Shown: piece by piece, positions 33,588 to 36,676 of the stretch
Numbering within the stretch: position 1 is the stretch's first letter
Layout: the number at the start of each line of letters is the position of its first letter
From: Gemmatimonadota bacterium
GTDB taxonomy: Bacteria > Gemmatimonadota > Gemmatimonadetes > Longimicrobiales > Gaopeijiaceae
Direction: 5' to 3'
NCBI GenBank assembly: GCA_009841475.1
Contig: VXLT01000052.1
Location: forward strand, 1-36,676
DNA: 36,676 nt
Notes under the pieces: generated by a model
What the model saw: only the letters and a program-made list of their open reading frames with translations
Told to the model about the DNA's origin: nothing
Database searches by the model: none
Translations under genes and position numbers: made by a program

Positions 33588-33899
33588 TCAAGCAGCCCCG
33601 GCGGCTGACGTTCGGAAGCCGCCCTGAATCAGTGTGCGAGCTATGTCGGGAACCCTCGCGGGCTCTGAGTAGATTGAGAAGTAGGCCTGGATCGCTTGCC
33701 GCGCCGTACGGTATCGCATGAAGGGGAAGAGATCGATCTGGTGCTCCAGGAACACCCGGTGCTCTACGTAGTTGACGAACCCGTGAAGTTCCGCGAGTTC
33801 TTCCTTGACTCGCCGGGCTTCTTCACGTTTCTTCTCTAAGTGTTTGCGGAGGTCCTGGAGGACGAAATCCCAATGAACTAGCTGCCGCGCGATGTTCAT
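33588..33899 (-). CDS. 103-aa helical protein, probably truncated
   Basis: An ATG at 33899 follows GGAGAGGCGGT. Residues 10-45 are a charged coiled-coil (LRKHLEKKREEARRVKEELA). The C-terminus starts a winged-helix-like pattern (AYFSIYSEPARVPDIARTLI, then QGGFRTS) and ends abruptly with AAGAA, where such a domain normally continues for another 20-30 residues. I read it as a gene that lost its 3' end. It has a good promoter upstream. It might once have preceded the DUF499 operon. The function is unknown, perhaps DNA binding. Confidence 0.55.
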   Translation of the reverse strand: MNIARQLVHWDFVLQDLRKHLEKKREEARRVKEELAELHGFVNYVEHRVFLEHQIDLFPFMRYRTARQAIQAYFSIYSEPARVPDIARTLIQGGFRTSAAGAA

Positions 33900-33958
33900 A
33901 CCGCCTCTCCGGTGATGATGTGTTCGCGGGCCACCGCGGCCTCGCTTTCGGGACGCGG

Positions 33959-33987
33959 AATTTAATTCTGCGCAACAGAAGACGCAA
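33959..33987 (-). promoter_or_regulatory. sigma70-like promoter for the 103-aa gene
   Basis: On the minus strand TTGCGT and TAAATT are separated by exactly 17 bp, about 60 bp upstream of the ATG at 33899, in a local AT-rich pocket. This is the best-formed promoter in the right part of the window. The region from 33988 to about 34570 holds only short frames without support. Confidence 0.5.
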
Positions 33988-34569
33988 ATCGGAATAGGTG
34001 TTGGCGTGATGGAACACCAACACGATTGGCACCGTCGGTTGCTAGGTCACCGGCGCGGTGCGGGAGGCATGACGTGTCAACTACACCTTCCATTTTGTAA
34101 GGTTCTGATTACATATAGGACGATCGAAGCGGTATACCCGGTCCACCTGGTCGCGGATCCGCACTCCCAAACTCGTATTGGGCGGCCCCCTCTCGGGCAG
34201 GGCTCGAAGGTGCGCGCCACCTGACCGGTCGCGTCCAGCACCTCCACCTTCGCATCCCCGATTGTCCGTTACGATGTCGGAGTGGGGAGATCAAGCGCAT
34301 CGGGAGGCGCGACAGGAGTCCGGGAGAGTTCGGGCGGCCGTGAGCGGCCCGTGGACAAAGCCCCCGTGGCATTCGAGCGGCGATGCATCCGCGTTGGACC
34401 GCGTCGCCGACCCGGCTCACACTGTAATGACGGCTTTACTAAATGTCATGTTTTCTTTACATCCCCCGTCCCCAAGGCTTCGCTCTTCGTTGCCTTTCGG
34501 ACGAATAGCGGTGCTATTCGCCTCTCAAGGCGCCTTGCCAACCCGGCGCCTCGCCGCTCTCGGTGCTCA

Positions 34570-35218
34570 CGCGGGTTTGCCCACGGGCCGCTGTGGATGG
34601 AACCGTACGGTCCGGACTCACTGCTGGTGTACGACCTGGACCTCATCCAATTCTCCGTCTTTTCCAGATCCGGTGGCTTCGGCCGGACCTTCAGGGCTCA
34701 GGGGACCGGCCTCAGGGGAAAACAGGCCGAAGCGTTGGCCCGGCTGCCCACGGGAACGTGGCTGGGTGTCCAGTCGGGGACGCCGCAGGTGCTGATGGGG
34801 GTGGACACGCCGCCCGGAACGAAGGCGCGCGACTCGCTGACCGTCTACGCGATCGACGAGGAGGGCAACGCCCACAACACCATCGCGCGTGTCCCCCACG
34901 GGCTGTGGGAGCGGCTTGCGGACCCGACGTCCTTCAACGTCCGCCGCGATGAGGATGCCGGTGGGGCGGCGATCGCCGGCGGTGGGGACCGGCTGTTCGT
35001 CGCCGGCATCGGCGATTCGCTGGAGTCAGCATGACCCGGCGGCCGAATCTTCCGTCTTCAATGTGTTCGAGGAGTCATCGGACGGCTGGTTCCGGACCGG
35101 AACGCTCACGCTCCAGGGGAACGTCCGCATCCTCGATGCGTCTCAGGACAGGGTGCTTTTTGTGCATCGCGATTCGCTGGGGCAGGAGACGGTGGTGGTG
35201 GCGCGGCGGGGCAGCTGA
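34570..35218 (+). pseudogene. six-bladed beta-propeller protein, truncated and frameshifted
   Basis: From about 34570 the plus strand encodes propeller-like blades: GPLWMEPYGPDSLLVYDLDL, SRSGGFGRTFRAQ, then a central part up to GDSLES. There the frame stops (35034), and homology continues in another frame as SQHDPAAESSVFNVFEESSD to TVVVARRGS (stop 35218). The N-terminal signal region is missing; the 5' part of the 250-aa ORF is non-homologous filler. It looks like a decayed paralogue of the adjacent intact propeller gene. Confidence 0.65.
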
Positions 35219-35343
35219 GCCAGTTTCCCGCCCTGCGCCTTGAATCGACTGGACACCCATCCGCCGAAAGCCCATGGTGAATCTTGAACCGCTGAACTGA
35301 ACTGCATCTACCGCGCTGCGAGGAGCCAAGGAGAGAGCGACCG

Positions 35344-36534
35344 GTGCAAGTGCCGACGATCGTGGCGAGAGGCGCCGGGGGCGTGCTTTCGGCGGCGCTG
35401 CTGACGGCGTGTGCGGGGGACCCGAGCGCCGGGGCCCGAAGCGCCGGGGACGTTGGAGCGGTGCCGCTGGGCGAGGCGGATGCCGCGTGGGACGACGGGT
35501 TCTCGGTGCTCTCCACCGTGCGTGAGCTGCCCGGAGGCCGGGTCCTGGTGGCCGATCCGCTTAGCCAGATCGTCGTTGCGCTGGACTTGGACGCAGGTGT
35601 GGCCGACACGATTGGGGGGGTGGGCTCGGGTCCCGCCGAGTACCGCCAACCCGATGCGGTCTGGCCGCTGCCGGAGGGCCGGACGCTGCTGGTTGACCTG
35701 GGCAACGGACGCCTGACCGTGCTGAGCCCGGACCTGGAGTTCGGCGATACCCGCCTGTTCGCCACGGTCGACCCCAGGGAGGGCATGGTGCTGAGGGCCA
35801 TCCCGCACGCAGTGGACGGCGCAGGCCGCGTCTATTTCGGGGGACTTCGGGGGTCTGAGGCCAGTCCCGATTCGATGACCATCCTCCGACTGGACCTGGA
35901 CACCGATGCGGTCGACTCGGTCGGGGTGTTCAAGCGGGCCGCCATCACGATGGAATTCAGCGACGGGGGCGTCCGAACGCGCCCGGTGCCGCTTTCGCCG
36001 ACCGATGCGTGGGGGGTTGCCGCGGACGGCAGGGTCGTCGTCGCCAGGGCCCGGGACTACACCGTGGAGTGGATCGCCACGGGCGGGACGGTCACGAGCG
36101 GTGCGCCGGTGCCCTGGACGCGGCGGCGCATAGGGCGGCCCGAAAGGCTGGCGTGGCGCGATTCGCAGGCCGAGACCGGTGGCGGACTTACCGTGAGGGA
36201 CGAGCGTGTGAACGGCGAAATACGGAGGACGGTGCTACGCCCCGGATCCCGTGAAGACGAAGCCGAATTGGACAGCTACGAGTGGCCCGCTTTTCTGCCG
36301 CCCTTCTCGGACCGTCCGATCCTGGTGGATGGCACGGGCCGCGCATGCGTCCGCCGCCACCGCCAAGCGGACGGGGCCCTGCAGTACGACCTCTTCGACG
36401 GCGCCGGCGCGGTCGTGCTCAAGGTCGTACTGGACTCCCAAAGGCGCGTGGTCGGGTTCGGCGACGGGACGCTGTACGCGGTGCGGATGGACGGGCAAGG
36501 ACTGCAGTATTTGGAGCGGTACGTGCTTCCTTGA
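35344..36534 (+). CDS. six-bladed beta-propeller lipoprotein
   Basis: A GTG at 35344 with GGAGAG upstream begins a 396-aa protein. It has a lipoprotein signal peptide (lipobox LLTAC, Cys at about residue 23). The mature chain has repeated propeller strands: GGRVLVADPLSQIVVALDLD, TIGGVGSGPAEYRQPDAVWP, GRTLLVDLGNGRLTVLSPDL, DGAGRVYFGG and DGRVVVARARDYTVEWIATG. The GxGxGPAEYRxP signature is typical of the 6-bladed beta-propeller families abundant in Gemmatimonadota and Bacteroidota. It is exported, lipid-anchored and probably ligand-binding rather than catalytic. It marks the end of the defence island and a return to ordinary genome. The remaining bases to 36676 hold no supported gene. Confidence 0.8.
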   Translation: MQVPTIVARGAGGVLSAALLTACAGDPSAGARSAGDVGAVPLGEADAAWDDGFSVLSTVRELPGGRVLVADPLSQIVVALDLDAGVADTIGGVGSGPAEYRQPDAVWPLPEGRTLLVDLGNGRLTVLSPDLEFGDTRLFATVDPREGMVLRAIPHAVDGAGRVYFGGLRGSEASPDSMTILRLDLDTDAVDSVGVFKRAAITMEFSDGGVRTRPVPLSPTDAWGVAADGRVVVARARDYTVEWIATGGTVTSGAPVPWTRRRIGRPERLAWRDSQAETGGGLTVRDERVNGEIRRTVLRPGSREDEAELDSYEWPAFLPPFSDRPILVDGTGRACVRRHRQADGALQYDLFDGAGAVVLKVVLDSQRRVVGFGDGTLYAVRMDGQGLQYLERYVLP

Positions 36535-36676
36535 CGCGATCCGGGCAATGACGGCCCAGAATCAGTCCCATCCACCCATTCTTCCGCCCCCGACCCCCGG
36601 CGATCCTTCCCGCATGCCCACCGATACCCATCACCGAGCCCACCAGACAACAGGCAAGCTCGTGGGCGGTGGTAGG

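Noticed and set aside
36276-36650. 124-aa minus ORF at the right edge
   Set aside because: It is antisense to the propeller lipoprotein, whose signal peptide and blade motifs are clear on the plus strand.

Overview
The window is 36.7 kb of GC-rich bacterial DNA. Two six-bladed-propeller-type lipoprotein genes at the right end (one intact, one broken) are of a kind common in Gemmatimonadota and related soil or marine lineages. That taxonomic guess is inference from protein style only; there is no rRNA, tRNA or housekeeping marker here. The whole window reads as an accessory or defence island: an intact, tightly packed minus-strand defence operon in the right half, and a left half full of toxin-antitoxin remnants, IS1380 debris and genes with internal deletions.

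Left part (1-7.5 kb). A membrane-anchored coiled-coil gene with a 36-residue repeat runs off the left edge. It is followed by a broken aldo/keto reductase, an orphan antitoxin-type HTH gene with a palindromic promoter, a lipoprotein, an intact higA beside a ruined higB, a toxin-binding-domain fragment, an XRE-ImmA/IrrE regulator, a 36-aa membrane mini-protein missing from the ORF track, a broken PD-(D/E)XK-type nuclease, and an uncharacterised gene joined to an IS1380 N-terminal remnant.

Middle (7.5-16.6 kb). A 1066-aa protein of visibly lower GC combines a beta-sandwich, a STAND-type P-loop ATPase and a C-terminal phosphoribosyltransferase-like domain. IS1380 fragments lie on both sides. On the minus strand follow a GmrSD-like DUF262/HNH gene with three small genes ahead of it (zinc ribbon, a 104-aa protein, and an ORF with ATGA overlaps at both ends), then a Cas2-like gene coupled by GTGA to a two-helix membrane protein.

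Right part (16.8-32.8 kb). One minus-strand operon, transcribed from 32760 leftwards, encodes a DUF499 ATPase, a small DUF7680-like protein, a proteasome-beta/HslV-like Ntn hydrolase, an overlapping 62-aa protein, a DUF488 protein and its 288-aa neighbour, a DUF1156 DNA methylase, a nucleotidyltransferase-like/HEPN-like pair, two tiny proteins, a ClpP-class SDH protease, and a PLD-SNF2 helicase. Helicase, DUF1156 methylase and DUF499 ATPase are the core of the defence system called Hma in PADLOC. The other genes are embedded cargo or extra subunits. The best candidate for something undescribed is the Ntn hydrolase. It starts Met-Thr like HslV, keeps proteasome-spaced Thr1, Asp17 and a Lys two residues late, carries helical insertions, and shares an operon with an unrelated serine protease.

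Far right (32.8-36.7 kb). An 827-bp stretch without a clear gene, a truncated 103-aa helical protein behind a well-formed promoter, a frameshifted propeller remnant, and an intact propeller lipoprotein.
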